Source: Mycoplasmatota bacterium (lineage in GTDB: Bacteria; Bacillota_I; Bacilli_A; MAG-NZ). Taken from it: a stretch of 64,000 nucleotides of DNA. The stretch covers positions 771,501-835,500 of the forward strand of contig CP074575.1 in the NCBI GenBank assembly GCA_018394315.1, given 5' to 3'. The translations under genes and the position numbers were made by a program. The notes beneath the pieces are model-generated. The model had not been told where the DNA came from, made no database searches, and saw nothing but the letters and a program-made list of their open reading frames with translations. Below, piece by piece: positions 38,233 to 46,655 of the stretch (the stretch's first letter is position 1; every line of letters begins with the position of its first letter).

Positions 38233-39114
38233 ATGAAAAAGACCAGAAGAAGAATATTTGATAGACCCGATGGTAAATTACTAAGAAAATTATCACATAA
38301 CGGTAAAATTATTCCGTTCGTAATGCCAAGGAGAGTTGATTCTACAAACCAATATAATCAAAATATCAGTATTGATAATGCTGAAAAAGTTCTTAAGGAA
38401 GTTAACGAAGAACACAATTTATCAGCAGGTATTATGGATTTAGTTATTACAGCTATGGTTAGAACTATATCTCAAATGCCTAAAGTAAATCGTTTTATAG
38501 TGGGTAAGAAAATCTATGCTAGAAACGATATAAGTGTATCGTTTGCAGTTAAAAAAGATATGAATGAAAATTCAGAAACAACAGAGGTTAAGATTCATTT
38601 TGAGCCAACTGATACGCTTAGTGATGTATCTAAGAAGATCAGAAGTGTAATTGTAGAGAATAAGGGAGATCATGCAGAAAATGATCAAGATGTATTTACT
38701 AAGATCTTGAGATATTTTCCTGGGTTCTTGATTACTTTTATTATAGGATTTATTAAGTTTCTAGATAGATTGGGAATAATGCCTAAGTTTGTTTATAAAA
38801 TTAGTCCTTTTCACGCAAGTTTCTTCTTAGTTAATTTGGGATCACTAAGAATAGATTCTGTTTATCATCACTTGTATGAGATAGGTACTGTCTCTTGGTT
38901 TGTTGGACTAGGTAAAAAGAAATCTGAAAACATTATTCAAAGAGATGGGAGTGTCAAGAGAAGAAAATACATGGAAATTAGATATAGTATTGATGAAAGG
39001 ATTACGGATGGCTATTACGCAGCAAATGCTCTTAGACTAATGACCAAATATATGAATAATCCTAAAATACTATTAGATCCTCCTAAAGAAGTTGTTGAGG
39101 ATAATGAAATCTAG
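38233..39114 (+). CDS. E2/CAT-fold acyltransferase-like protein lacking the catalytic His
   Basis: The 293-residue protein resembles the catalytic domain of 2-oxoacid dehydrogenase E2 (chloramphenicol acetyltransferase fold). It has no lipoyl or peripheral-subunit-binding domain. The core NISIDNAEKVLKEVNEEHN, LVITAMVRTISQMPKVNRF and C-terminal YSIDERITDGYYAANAL can be matched to E2. In place of the usual DHRxxDG, this protein has DERITDG, so the catalytic His is Glu255. A hydrophobic helix (PGFLITFIIGFIKFLDRLG) lies mid-protein. No E1 or E3 genes are nearby. It is probably not a dehydrogenase subunit; its role is unknown. SD AGAGGAG before ATG 38233. Confidence 0.75.
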   Translation: MKKTRRRIFDRPDGKLLRKLSHNGKIIPFVMPRRVDSTNQYNQNISIDNAEKVLKEVNEEHNLSAGIMDLVITAMVRTISQMPKVNRFIVGKKIYARNDISVSFAVKKDMNENSETTEVKIHFEPTDTLSDVSKKIRSVIVENKGDHAENDQDVFTKILRYFPGFLITFIIGFIKFLDRLGIMPKFVYKISPFHASFFLVNLGSLRIDSVYHHLYEIGTVSWFVGLGKKKSENIIQRDGSVKRRKYMEIRYSIDERITDGYYAANALRLMTKYMNNPKILLDPPKEVVEDNEI

Positions 39115-39133
39115 ATTTTATTCAAATAAGTAG

Positions 39134-39161
39134 AATGGGTATCATTAATTTGATACCCATT
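39134..39161 (+). other. Perfect hairpin after the E2-fold gene, no T run
   Basis: AATGGGTATCA (39134-39144) pairs with TGATACCCATT (39151-39161), loop TTAATT. It looks like a terminator stem but AAATAAATA follows on the plus strand. Its 3' arm overlaps the candidate -35 of the transaldolase promoter. Confidence 0.7.
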
Positions 39162-39177
39162 AAATAAATAATAAAAT
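39150..39177 (+). promoter_or_regulatory. Candidate promoter of the transaldolase gene
   Basis: TTGATA (39150-39155), 16 bases, TAAAAT (39172-39177). The -35 is inside the preceding hairpin arm. Confidence 0.45.
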
Positions 39178-39197
39178 TGACTACAAAGGAGTAGAAT

Positions 39198-39839
39198 ATG
39201 AAACTGTTTATAGATACGGCTAATATTGAAGAAATAAGAGAAGTAGCTGAGATGGGTGTTGTATGTGGTGTTACCACGAATCCTAGCTTGATTGCAAAAG
39301 AAGGTAGAGACCTAGTTGAAGTTATTAAAGAAATATCAGGATTAGTCGATGGTCCTATCAGTGGTGAGGTTATGAGTGATGACCATTTAGGTATGATTGA
39401 GGAGGCAGAGGTGATTTCTAAGATACATAAGAATATTGTTGTTAAAATACCGATGACTCAAGAAGGGTTAAAAGCAGTTAAGGTATTGTCTAAAAGAAAT
39501 ATAAAAACTAATGTTACATTAGTATTTAGTGCTACTCAAGCATTGCTAGCATCTAGAGCTGGAGCAACATATGTTAGTCCCTTTGTAGGTAGACTTGATG
39601 ACATTTCTCATGATGGAATTGAGTTAGTATCTCAAATTGCTGATATCTACGAAATTCACCAGATAAATACTGAAATAATTTCAGCAAGTATTAGGAATCC
39701 TAATCATGTAATAGAATCTGCTTTGGCTGGTGCAAACATTGCAACTGTACCATATAGAATATTGATGCAATGTTTAAAACATCCACTAACTGATAAAGGA
39801 ATTGAAAAATTCAAATCTGATTCCTTAAATACTAAGTAG
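39198..39839 (+). CDS. tal: Small transaldolase (TalC/FSA family)
   Basis: It transfers dihydroxyacetone units in the non-oxidative pentose phosphate pathway, or acts as fructose-6-phosphate aldolase. The 213-residue length is that of the short TalC/FSA group. The N-terminus [13 protein letters not shown], the region [13 protein letters not shown] and the Schiff-base Lys83 in [12 protein letters not shown] are present. SD AAAGGAG at a good distance. The gene ends convergently with the PBP gene, overlapping it by 8 bases. Transaldolase versus FSA activity cannot be separated here. Confidence 0.93.
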   Translation: MKLFIDTANIEEIREVAEMGVVCGVTTNPSLIAKEGRDLVEVIKEISGLVDGPISGEVMSDDHLGMIEEAEVISKIHKNIVVKIPMTQEGLKAVKVLSKRNIKTNVTLVFSATQALLASRAGATYVSPFVGRLDDISHDGIELVSQIADIYEIHQINTEIISASIRNPNHVIESALAGANIATVPYRILMQCLKHPLTDKGIEKFKSDSLNTK

Positions 39840-41685
39840 TTTTGTAGTAAATATCCTCTAGATTTGATCCTTTAGTTTTTCCTGAGATTAGATCTAGTTT
39901 TCTTTTGCCTACAAATTCGGGCTTAGTAAACCATGCATTCTCCTTATCCATCATATAAAACTCTATTAACTCTGCCCATATTTGTTTGGCATAACCCTTG
40001 TCGTCTTCTAATAATTTATTGTTATTATCATATCCTGTCCAAACTCCTATAGTAATTTGTGGATTATACCCAATCATCCAATTATCAAAATCTGTTGATC
40101 CACTTTTACCCGAATAGCGATGTGATAACTTATTAGTTATTGAACTACCTGTTACGCTTAATGATCCGTTTAAGTTAGTATTGAACATATGTGTAAGCAT
40201 ATCATTTATAATATAAGTGTTTTCCTCATCAAAGCGACCAAGGTTTTTTACGTAATTTTGATATATTAAATTATCGTTCACAAAAACTCTGTTAATGATT
40301 TTCGGTTCAGGTTGTTTTCCGTATGAAGCAAAGCAATTATAGGCAGATGTGATTTCCTCAAGAGATACAGTGTTAGTACCTAATGCTATTGTCGGATTAT
40401 TTGAGATCTTTTGTTTGAAATTAAAGTCCTTCAGACTCTCGATGAAAGAATCAACTCCAAGAAAGAGTAGTGTTTTTACTGCGTAGATATTATCAGATGT
40501 AGCTAGTGCATATGTCATTGTGATTTCATCATTAAAATATTGATTGTCATAGTTTCTAGGTGAATATGACTTTGTTCCATCTATATAAAATGTTGTTGGA
40601 GTGCTCTCAAATGTTGAGAATGGTTTGAATCCATATTCTAGTGCAGTATAGTAAAGAAATGGTTTTATGGAAGAACCGGGTTGTCTATAGGAATTTGTAG
40701 CTCTATTAAATTCTGAATCAGTATAATTTTTTCCACCAATAATGGTTAATATATTACCTGTATTAGGTTCAATTACATAGATTGAAGCTTCTAATTCATT
40801 TGGTGTATTTTTTATTATATGGTTGGCTTTGTTGTAAAGATCTTTGTTTAATGTCGTATATACATCAATCTTTGAGAATCTTCTTGAGAATGAAATATCA
40901 TTTAATTTGTTGATTACTTCATTTTGGAAGTAGTAAATATTACTTTTATAGTTTTTATTTATGCTTAATAATATAGGTTTTCTATTCATGAAATCGTCTT
41001 TGGAGACATTACCATCTTTGTACATTTCACTCATGATTAGATTGACTCTTTTAATATTATTTTGGAGTTGTTTAATGGGAGAATAGATTTCTGGAGCATT
41101 TAATATGGCTATCAAACTAGCACTCTCTTCTATAGTTAAATCAATCGCAGGTTTATTGTAAAAATAGTGTGAAGCATCTTCTATTCCATAAATTCCGTGG
41201 CCAAAGTAAACGCTATTGAGGAATCCTTCCAGGATATCATTTTTTGAATATTTATTCTCTATTAGTAGCGCCAAATAAACTTCTTTAAGTTTTCTGGAAT
41301 AAGTTTGACTGTTTGTTAGAAAGATATTTTTGACATATTGTTGTGTAATTGTTGAAGCTCCGCCTTTAATCTCTCTTGATAATGTGTTTACGACTAAAGT
41401 TTTAACTATTCTAAGAAAATCAAATCCACTGTGTGTGTAAAACTTTTTGTCCTCTATAGATACAAGAGCATTAATAACGTTAGGTGATACTTCATCAAGA
41501 TTTACCCAAGTCGAAGGGTGATTGTTTATTGTAGACAAATAGGGCTCATTCTTATAATCATAAAATGTAGTTCTTTTTAAATAATAAATATCATCCGGTA
41601 ACTTGTTGAAAATATATGTATAGCTTGAAAATAAAAGGACTATAGATGAAAAAAATAGTATTTTTAGTATTCTTCTTAATGTCAT
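39832..41685 (-). CDS. Class A penicillin-binding protein (glycosyltransferase/transpeptidase)
   Basis: It polymerises and cross-links peptidoglycan outside the membrane. The 617-residue protein has an N-terminal transmembrane helix ([20 protein letters not shown]). The GT51 domain follows, with catalytic Glu78 in [14 protein letters not shown] and the motif [14 protein letters not shown]. The transpeptidase has Ser338 and Lys341 (PGSSIKPF), an SxN-type SDN and K527-S-G-S. It is the only intact minus-strand gene. Start ATG (41685 downward) has GGTGAT as a modest SD. Its presence shows that the organism makes, or recently made, a peptidoglycan wall. The end of the gene overlaps tal with no terminator between. 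Confidence 0.95.
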   Translation of the reverse strand: MTLRRILKILFFSSIVLLFSSYTYIFNKLPDDIYYLKRTTFYDYKNEPYLSTINNHPSTWVNLDEVSPNVINALVSIEDKKFYTHSGFDFLRIVKTLVVNTLSREIKGGASTITQQYVKNIFLTNSQTYSRKLKEVYLALLIENKYSKNDILEGFLNSVYFGHGIYGIEDASHYFYNKPAIDLTIEESASLIAILNAPEIYSPIKQLQNNIKRVNLIMSEMYKDGNVSKDDFMNRKPILLSINKNYKSNIYYFQNEVINKLNDISFSRRFSKIDVYTTLNKDLYNKANHIIKNTPNELEASIYVIEPNTGNILTIIGGKNYTDSEFNRATNSYRQPGSSIKPFLYYTALEYGFKPFSTFESTPTTFYIDGTKSYSPRNYDNQYFNDEITMTYALATSDNIYAVKTLLFLGVDSFIESLKDFNFKQKISNNPTIALGTNTVSLEEITSAYNCFASYGKQPEPKIINRVFVNDNLIYQNYVKNLGRFDEENTYIINDMLTHMFNTNLNGSLSVTGSSITNKLSHRYSGKSGSTDFDNWMIGYNPQITIGVWTGYDNNNKLLEDDKGYAKQIWAELIEFYMMDKENAWFTKPEFVGKRKLDLISGKTKGSNLEDIYYKTT

Positions 41686-41729
41686 AAAATCACCAGTTTT
41701 ATTTTTTGTCTTATTTTATGAAAAACAAT

Positions 41730-41758
41730 TAGCAAATTTTGTTAATATAATGTATAAT
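41730..41758 (+). promoter_or_regulatory. Promoter of ychF
   Basis: TATAAT (41753-41758) with TAGCAA (41730-41735) 17 bases upstream. Another TATAAT at 41746-41751 lacks a -35. The divergent PBP gene starts at 41685, so this gap serves both genes. Confidence 0.55.
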
Positions 41759-41796
41759 ATTTTGGTGTTACAATTTTGATAGAAAGAGGTGGTTGT

Positions 41797-42894
41797 ATGT
41801 CACTTACATGTGGAATCGTTGGGTTACCTAATGTTGGGAAGTCAACCTTATTTAATGCTCTAACGAAAGCAGGGGCTGTAGCAGCTAACTATCCATTTGC
41901 GACTATTGAGCCTAATGTAGGTGTGGTAGAAGTACCAGACGATAGATTAAGTGTTTTGAATGAAATGTTTTCTCCAAAAAAACTGATCCCGACTTTATTT
42001 GAATTCACAGATATTGCTGGACTAGTTAAAGGAGCTTCTAAAGGAGAAGGTTTGGGGAATAAGTTTTTATCACACATCAGAGAAGTGGATGCTATTGCTC
42101 AAGTAGTTCGATGCTTTGTAGATTCAAATATAACTCATGTAGATGGTATGGTTGATCCTCTTAGGGATATAGAGACAATCAACTTAGAGCTAATACTAGC
42201 GGATATAGAAGTTATAGAGAAAAGACTACCGAAGATTGAGAAAAAGGCTTTATTAAAGACAGACAAGGAAATAGTAAGAGAATACGAAGTTCTGGTAAAA
42301 GTTAAAGAGGCACTAGAAAATGAGTTACCTGCACGTAGTGTGCCATTAAATATAAATGAACTAAAAACTATTAAACATTACAGCTTTTTAACCTTAAAGC
42401 CTATGCTTTATGTAGCTAATATATCATTAGACGAACTAAAAACAGGAAACGATTTTGTAAAGGATATTGAAGAATATGCTGGGAAGTATAACGATAAAGT
42501 TATTGTCGTTAGTGCACAAATTGAATCTGAACTTTCTGAACTAGAAAATGATGAAAAGGAAATGTTTCTAGAGGATTTGGGTATTAATGAGTCTGGTCTT
42601 GATAAGCTTATTAGAGAATCATATTCCTTATTAGGATTAAAAACATATTTCACTGCTGGAGAGAAAGAAGTTAGAGCATGGACATATAGTGATGGAATGA
42701 ATGCAAAAGAATGTGCTGGTATTATCCACAGTGATTTTGAAAGAGGATTTATAAGAGCTGAAACTATAGCTTACGGGGATTTAGTAGATGCTGGTAGTGA
42801 AAAAATCGCTAAAGAAATTGGGAAGATGCGATTAGAGGGAAAAGATTATGAAGTTAAGGATGGAGATGTACTTCACTTCAGATTTAACGTCTAG
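41797..42894 (+). CDS. ychF: Ribosome-binding ATPase YchF (Obg family)
   Basis: This is a P-loop protein of the OBG family that prefers ATP and binds ribosomes; it is linked to stress responses. The 365-residue protein has G1 GLPNVGKSTLFNAL, the switch region YPFATIEPNVGVVEVPD, G3 DIAGLVKGASKGEGLG, a helical insertion and the C-terminal TGS domain (YEVKDGDVLHFRFNV). I chose ATG 41797 after AGAGGTGG; the frame from 41776 adds unrelated residues. The gap after it is the largest in the window. Confidence 0.97.
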   Translation: MSLTCGIVGLPNVGKSTLFNALTKAGAVAANYPFATIEPNVGVVEVPDDRLSVLNEMFSPKKLIPTLFEFTDIAGLVKGASKGEGLGNKFLSHIREVDAIAQVVRCFVDSNITHVDGMVDPLRDIETINLELILADIEVIEKRLPKIEKKALLKTDKEIVREYEVLVKVKEALENELPARSVPLNINELKTIKHYSFLTLKPMLYVANISLDELKTGNDFVKDIEEYAGKYNDKVIVVSAQIESELSELENDEKEMFLEDLGINESGLDKLIRESYSLLGLKTYFTAGEKEVRAWTYSDGMNAKECAGIIHSDFERGFIRAETIAYGDLVDAGSEKIAKEIGKMRLEGKDYEVKDGDVLHFRFNV

Positions 42895-42916
42895 ACTTTC
42901 ATATAACTACCTAATT

Positions 42917-42940
42917 AGTTTAAATGCCTAGATTTAAACT
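42917..42940 (+). other. Hairpin after ychF abutting the IS remnant
   Basis: AGTTTAAAT (42917-42925) pairs with ATTTAAACT (42932-42940), loop GCCTAG. It is placed like a terminator but the T run is missing; the IS end begins at its last base, suggesting that insertion separated stem from tail. Confidence 0.6.
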
Positions 42941-43060
42941 GGTCCGAGAAAAGTGGACACAATAAAAAACCATTAAGCATGATATCTAAACTCAATAGGA
43001 GTCATGCTTTTTTATTTTATGTTGATGCCTTCGATTGTTGTAATTAATCATATAATACAT
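42940..43060 (-). mobile_element. IS3-family remnant: one terminal end plus orfB 3' fragment
   Basis: The end sequence TGGTCCGAGAAAAGTGGACA (42940-42959) is of the IS3 terminal-repeat type. Just inside, on the minus strand, 43005-42973 encodes MTPIEFRYHA and a stop, the usual C-terminus of IS3 OrfB. One base out of frame upstream (about 43058-43008) it reads INYNNRRHQHKIKK, also OrfB-like. The element is thus truncated and frameshifted. The other end was not found. Confidence 0.75.
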
Positions 43061-43129
43061 TTAATTCTAAAGATTATTCCACAATTAAACCGAGTGTCAC
43101 ATATTTTTTAGCAAACTGGTTTGATAAAA

Positions 43130-43158
43130 TTGACATAGATATTTGATTAATGTATCAT
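43130..43158 (+). promoter_or_regulatory. Promoter of the riboswitch-nrdDG transcript
   Basis: TTGACA (43130-43135), 17 bases, TATCAT (43153-43158). An overlapping alternative is TTGATT (43143-43148), 16 bases, TATTAT (43165-43170). No NrdR box was recognised with confidence. Confidence 0.65.
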
Positions 43159-43164
43159 AGTATA

Positions 43165-43270
43165 TATTATAAGTGAGGAAATAGGCGTAATTCCTATACT
43201 ACCCCAGTAACTGTAAAGTCAGATACTCACTCGGTACATTCCCTGGGGAAAGGGTGTATGGTAGTGAATC
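43165..43270 (+). promoter_or_regulatory. Cobalamin riboswitch aptamer
   Basis: The conserved core is visible: GAGGAAATAGGCGTAATTCC (43175-43194), then ACTACCCCAGTAACTGTAA (43198-43216), then AGTCAGATAC. CCCCAG (43202-43207) pairs with CTGGGG (43243-43248), and GTGAG (43173-43177) with CTCAC. These are the hallmarks of cobalamin (B12) riboswitches. Ligand subtype (adenosyl or other) is not assigned. With the 3' hairpin it forms a transcriptional switch over nrdD-nrdG. Confidence 0.85.
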
Positions 43271-43277
43271 TATTTTT

Positions 43278-43303
43278 AACACTATCATACGATAGTGTTT
43301 TTT
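43278..43303 (+). terminator. Riboswitch expression-platform terminator
   Basis: AACACTATC (43278-43286) pairs with GATAGTGTT (43291-43299), loop ATAC, then TTTT. The 5' arm can alternatively pair with GGTAGTG (43260-43266) at the aptamer end, giving an antiterminator. Predicted logic: cobalamin bound, transcription off. Confidence 0.85.
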
Positions 43304-43315
43304 AATGGAGGAACT

Positions 43316-45112
43316 ATGGAAAAAAGTTTACAAAGAAACATAAAAATTATTGAAAACTATTTAGGAAAGGGGAATGCAGCTACTGCATCTCAATTTGATG
43401 CGAATGCAAATATTACTAGTAAGAACATAGCTACTCTTTCTGCAGAGTTGAATAAGTATGAAAATATTCAAGTTAATAGATATTTATTGAAAAACAAAAT
43501 ATCTCAGCTATTTGGTAATGAACTAGGTGAGGAGTATTTAAGACAATTAGAAAATCATGAAATATATACTCACGATGAAACTAGCGTAAAACCTTATTGT
43601 GCAAGTGTTAGTATGTATCCATATTTATTTAATGGGTTAAAGGATTTAGGTGGTGATTCCAAAGCTCCAACTAATATTGATTCTTTTTGTGGTTCCTTTG
43701 TAAATCTTGTGTTTGCATTATCTTCCCAGTTTGCTGGAGCAATAGCCACTGTTGAGTTTTTAATGTACTTTGATTATTTCATTAAAAAAGAATGGGGTGA
43801 TGATTACTATCTTAGAAGTAATCAAACTGCTACAATAGGTTTAAGGACTAAAACAATTGAACAAAAGATTGAGGGTTATTTACAACAAATTATATACTCC
43901 ATTAATCAACCAGCTGCTGCTAGGGGCTATCAGAGCGTGTTTTGGAATATCTCAATATTTGATAAGTCATATTTCCATAGTATATTCTCAGATTTTACCT
44001 TCCCTGATGGAACTAAACCAAATTGGGATAGTTTAAACTGGTTACAAAAGAAGTTTCTAAGTTGGTTCAACAAGGAAAGAGAAGGAGCACTATTAACTTT
44101 TCCCGTCGTTACAGTTGCTTTACTAACTGACGGCACTGACGTAACTGATTCTGAATATAGGGAAGTAATATCTAAGGAACTATCAGAAGGACAAAGTATG
44201 TTCATTTATATGAGTGAGAGCGCTGACTCATTAGCTTCTTGTTGTCGATTAAGAAATGAACTTATTGATAATACATTCAGTTATTCCCTTGGTGCAGGGG
44301 GAGTTGCTACAGGAAGCATCAATGTAATTACTATGAATATAAATAGACTAATTCAGTTAGATAAGGACATTACTGAAGAAGTTAAGAAGATTCATAAGTA
44401 TCAATATGCATATAGACGGATAATAGAAGAATTTAAGGAGTCAGGATTGCTACCAGTCTACGATGCTGGATATATTGATTTAGGTAAGCAATTTTTGACA
44501 ATAGGTATAAATGGATTAGTTGAAGCAGCTGAAAGTAAAGGAATAAGTCCAAGAATAACTAGCGAGTATGAATCATTTGTTAGTAGTATCCTAAAACCAA
44601 TATATGAAGTAAATAAGGAGGGTGCAAAAGAATATGGTGTTATGTTTAATACAGAATTTGTACCTGCTGAAAACTTAGGGGTTAAGAATTCAAAGTGGGA
44701 TAAAGAGGATCGATTAATTGTTAGTCGAGATTGTTATAACAGTTATTTTTATGCAGTTGAAGATGAAACAATTTCACCTATTGATAAGTTCAAACTGCAC
44801 GGACACTCGTTTAATAAATATTTAGATGGAGGTAGTGCACTTCACTTAAATTTAGATGAGCACCTAGATCAACATCAATACAAGCAGTTAATAAAGATAG
44901 CAGCTTTAAATGGAACAAATTATTGGACAGTTAATGTCAAGAATACTGTTTGTAATATGTGTGGATACATTAGTAAACATACGCTTTGTGAATGTCCAAG
45001 TTGTGGCTCACAGAATGTAGATTATGCTACAAGGATAATTGGATATCTAAAAAGAGTATCAAGTTTTTCATCTGATCGCCAAAACGAAGAATTAAAGAGA
45101 CACTATTCATAA
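43316..45112 (+). CDS. nrdD: Anaerobic (class III) ribonucleoside-triphosphate reductase
   Basis: This glycyl-radical enzyme makes dNTPs from NTPs without oxygen. The 598-residue protein has the active-site cysteine region (PYCASVSMYPYLF), the second Cys region SADSLASCCRLRNEL, a C-terminal zinc site (VCNMCGYI, then CECPSCGS) and the radical loop YATRIIGYLKR with Gly576. The classical N-terminal ATP-cone is not seen; the protein starts almost at the catalytic core, so it may lack dATP feedback. ATG 43316 follows ATGGAGGAAC and lies just after the riboswitch terminator. nrdG overlaps its stop (TAATG). Confidence 0.95.
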   Translation: MEKSLQRNIKIIENYLGKGNAATASQFDANANITSKNIATLSAELNKYENIQVNRYLLKNKISQLFGNELGEEYLRQLENHEIYTHDETSVKPYCASVSMYPYLFNGLKDLGGDSKAPTNIDSFCGSFVNLVFALSSQFAGAIATVEFLMYFDYFIKKEWGDDYYLRSNQTATIGLRTKTIEQKIEGYLQQIIYSINQPAAARGYQSVFWNISIFDKSYFHSIFSDFTFPDGTKPNWDSLNWLQKKFLSWFNKEREGALLTFPVVTVALLTDGTDVTDSEYREVISKELSEGQSMFIYMSESADSLASCCRLRNELIDNTFSYSLGAGGVATGSINVITMNINRLIQLDKDITEEVKKIHKYQYAYRRIIEEFKESGLLPVYDAGYIDLGKQFLTIGINGLVEAAESKGISPRITSEYESFVSSILKPIYEVNKEGAKEYGVMFNTEFVPAENLGVKNSKWDKEDRLIVSRDCYNSYFYAVEDETISPIDKFKLHGHSFNKYLDGGSALHLNLDEHLDQHQYKQLIKIAALNGTNYWTVNVKNTVCNMCGYISKHTLCECPSCGSQNVDYATRIIGYLKRVSSFSSDRQNEELKRHYS

Positions 45113-45579
45113 TGAATTATTATGATTTTAAGATAACATTCAATGAAATCCCACAAGAAATATCTATTGTGTTTTCAATAACTGGTTGTGGTGGAAAATG
45201 TTTTGGATGTCACTCTGAATTTCTTCATGATAGAGATAATGGAAATAAATTAGAACTTGATATGTACAAAAGTATTTTATCAGACAACCAAAGCCTTGCT
45301 ACTACTGTATTGTTTCTTGGTGGAGAATGGGAAGTTGATTTAATTGAATATCTTAAAATAGCAAAGAAATTTGGGTATAAGACAGCATTATATACGAGTA
45401 GTAACTATAGAGACATCACTTTTAGGCTAAAATATAGTTTAGATTATTTGAAGGTTGGTAAATATATTGATGGACTAGGTGGATTAGAGTCAGTACTTAC
45501 TAATCAAAAGTTAATCAGGCTTAAGCCAAAAAGAAAAGATGTTACTCATTTGTTTTGGCCTCAATCAAAACCAAAATAG
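45112..45579 (+). CDS. nrdG: Anaerobic ribonucleotide reductase activating protein
   Basis: This radical SAM enzyme installs the glycyl radical on NrdD. The 155 residues carry the 4Fe-4S cysteine motif CX3CX2C as TGCGGKCFGCHS near residue 27, and a short half-barrel typical of NrdG. The motif GGEWE after strand four binds SAM. The ATG shares a base with the nrdD stop. It belongs to the cobalamin-controlled transcript. Confidence 0.93.
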   Translation: MNYYDFKITFNEIPQEISIVFSITGCGGKCFGCHSEFLHDRDNGNKLELDMYKSILSDNQSLATTVLFLGGEWEVDLIEYLKIAKKFGYKTALYTSSNYRDITFRLKYSLDYLKVGKYIDGLGGLESVLTNQKLIRLKPKRKDVTHLFWPQSKPK

Positions 45580-45590
45580 GAGTGATTATC

Positions 45591-45779
45591 ATGGGAATAT
45601 GTCAAATATGTGGTGAGAATAATAAGTGTGCACTTGATCAAGTTGGTATGAAGGAAGAATGCTGGTGTGAGTCGGTTGAATTTTCTAAAGAAATGATTAA
45701 CCGACTGAAGGAAAAAGGCATCACTGATTGTATTTGTAGAAATTGTTATTCTAGGTTAATGGAAAGTCTTAATAGCTGA
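45591..45779 (+). CDS. Small cysteine-rich CWC-type protein
   Basis: This 62-residue protein has eight cysteines arranged as CQIC near the N-terminus, KCAL, then CWC in the middle and CICRNC near the C-terminus. This matches the cysteine-rich CWC family, whose function is unknown; a metal-binding role is likely. I chose ATG 45591 after TAGGAGTG, 11 bases after nrdG. It is the third gene in the nrdDG transcript, so it may serve iron, zinc or sulfide handling for the reductase or its activase. This is inference from position. Confidence 0.8.
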   Translation: MGICQICGENNKCALDQVGMKEECWCESVEFSKEMINRLKEKGITDCICRNCYSRLMESLNS

Positions 45780-45815
45780 TACGGATTATCAGTGTCAAAA
45801 TTGAAAAGAATATAG

Positions 45816-45844
45816 TTTACATTAATTAGTAACTATGATAAAAT
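45816..45844 (+). promoter_or_regulatory. Promoter of rpsF-ssb-rpsR
   Basis: TTTACA (45816-45821), 17 bases, TAAAAT (45839-45844), with TG at 45836-45837 giving an extended -10. Confidence 0.85.
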
Positions 45845-45850
45845 ATTTAG

Positions 45851-45901
45851 GCGAGAAATTCGCACCTTGCTCTCATAAAGAGGGCCATAGACCAGAAGGA
45901 G
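45851..45901 (+). promoter_or_regulatory. S6 leader (S6:S18 autoregulatory element)
   Basis: GGCGAGAAATTCGCACCTTG and the following GCTCT/AGAGGGC stem, then CCATAGACCAGAAGGAGG, match the arrangement of the rpsF leader bound by S6:S18 in many bacteria. The SD is the 3' end of the element. Confidence 0.7.
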
Positions 45902-45909
45902 GAAATTGA

Positions 45910-46185
45910 ATGAAAAAATACGAAGCAATGTACATCATTCAACCTAACTGTATCGAAGAGAACAGAAATGCATTAATTGCAGAACTTAATGGAATCTTCA
46001 CGAACGTTACAGAAGTTGATGAATGGGGTATGCGCGAATTAGCATACGAGATCTTAAAACATACTAGTGGATATTATGTTTTAGCAAAAGTCGAAGCTAC
46101 TGCTGAAGAAGTAGAAGAGTTCGAGCGTGTTTGTAGAATCAGAGAAGATGTTATCAGATTCATGATAGTGAAAGAAGCTGAGTAG
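45910..46185 (+). CDS. rpsF: 30S ribosomal protein S6
   Basis: It binds S18 on the platform of the small subunit. The 91 residues have the family start [13 protein letters not shown] and the segment [20 protein letters not shown], ending [11 protein letters not shown]. It has no long acidic tail. ATG 45910 follows AGGAGGAAATTG. Operon rpsF-ssb-rpsR is standard. Confidence 0.98.
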   Translation: MKKYEAMYIIQPNCIEENRNALIAELNGIFTNVTEVDEWGMRELAYEILKHTSGYYVLAKVEATAEEVEEFERVCRIREDVIRFMIVKEAE

Positions 46186-46193
46186 GTGATTAT

Positions 46194-46643
46194 ATGATTA
46201 ATCGAGTTGTATTAGTTGGACGCCTAACTAAGGATCCAGAGCTTAGATATACAAACTCAAACATAGCTGTTGGTACATTTACCCTTGCTGTAAACAGAAA
46301 CTTCGCATCTCAAGATGGAAGTAGAGAAGCTGATTTTATTCAATGTGTTGTTTGGAGAAAACAAGCAGAGAATGTTGGTAAATACTTACATAAAGGAAGC
46401 CTTGCGGGTGTGGATGGACGTATCCAAACAAGAAGCTATGAAACAAATGAAGGAACTCGAAGATATATTACTGAGGTAGTTTGTGATAATGTAAGATTCT
46501 TAGATTCAAGAGAATCAGCGGGACAAAGAGATTTCGCTAGTAAAGATAATCATCAGTCAATCAGTCAGTTTAAAGAAGAAAAGGAAGATCCATTCTTTGC
46601 TTCTAGCAATATAACTATCGATGATGATGATTTACCGTTTTAA
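46194..46643 (+). CDS. ssb: Single-stranded DNA-binding protein
   Basis: It coats single-stranded DNA in replication and repair. The 149-residue protein has the OB-fold ([19 protein letters not shown], then [12 protein letters not shown], then [18 protein letters not shown]), a polar linker and the conserved acidic tip DDDLPF that binds partner proteins. It lies between rpsF and rpsR as in Bacillus. SD TAGGTGAT. Confidence 0.98.
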   Translation: MINRVVLVGRLTKDPELRYTNSNIAVGTFTLAVNRNFASQDGSREADFIQCVVWRKQAENVGKYLHKGSLAGVDGRIQTRSYETNEGTRRYITEVVCDNVRFLDSRESAGQRDFASKDNHQSISQFKEEKEDPFFASSNITIDDDDLPF

Positions 46644-46655
46644 GGAGGATAAATA

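Noticed and set aside
42895-43129. A functional transposase gene in the ychF-nrdD gap
   Set aside because: Only the C-terminal end of OrfB is left, with a one-base frameshift and a stop upstream, and only one IS end.
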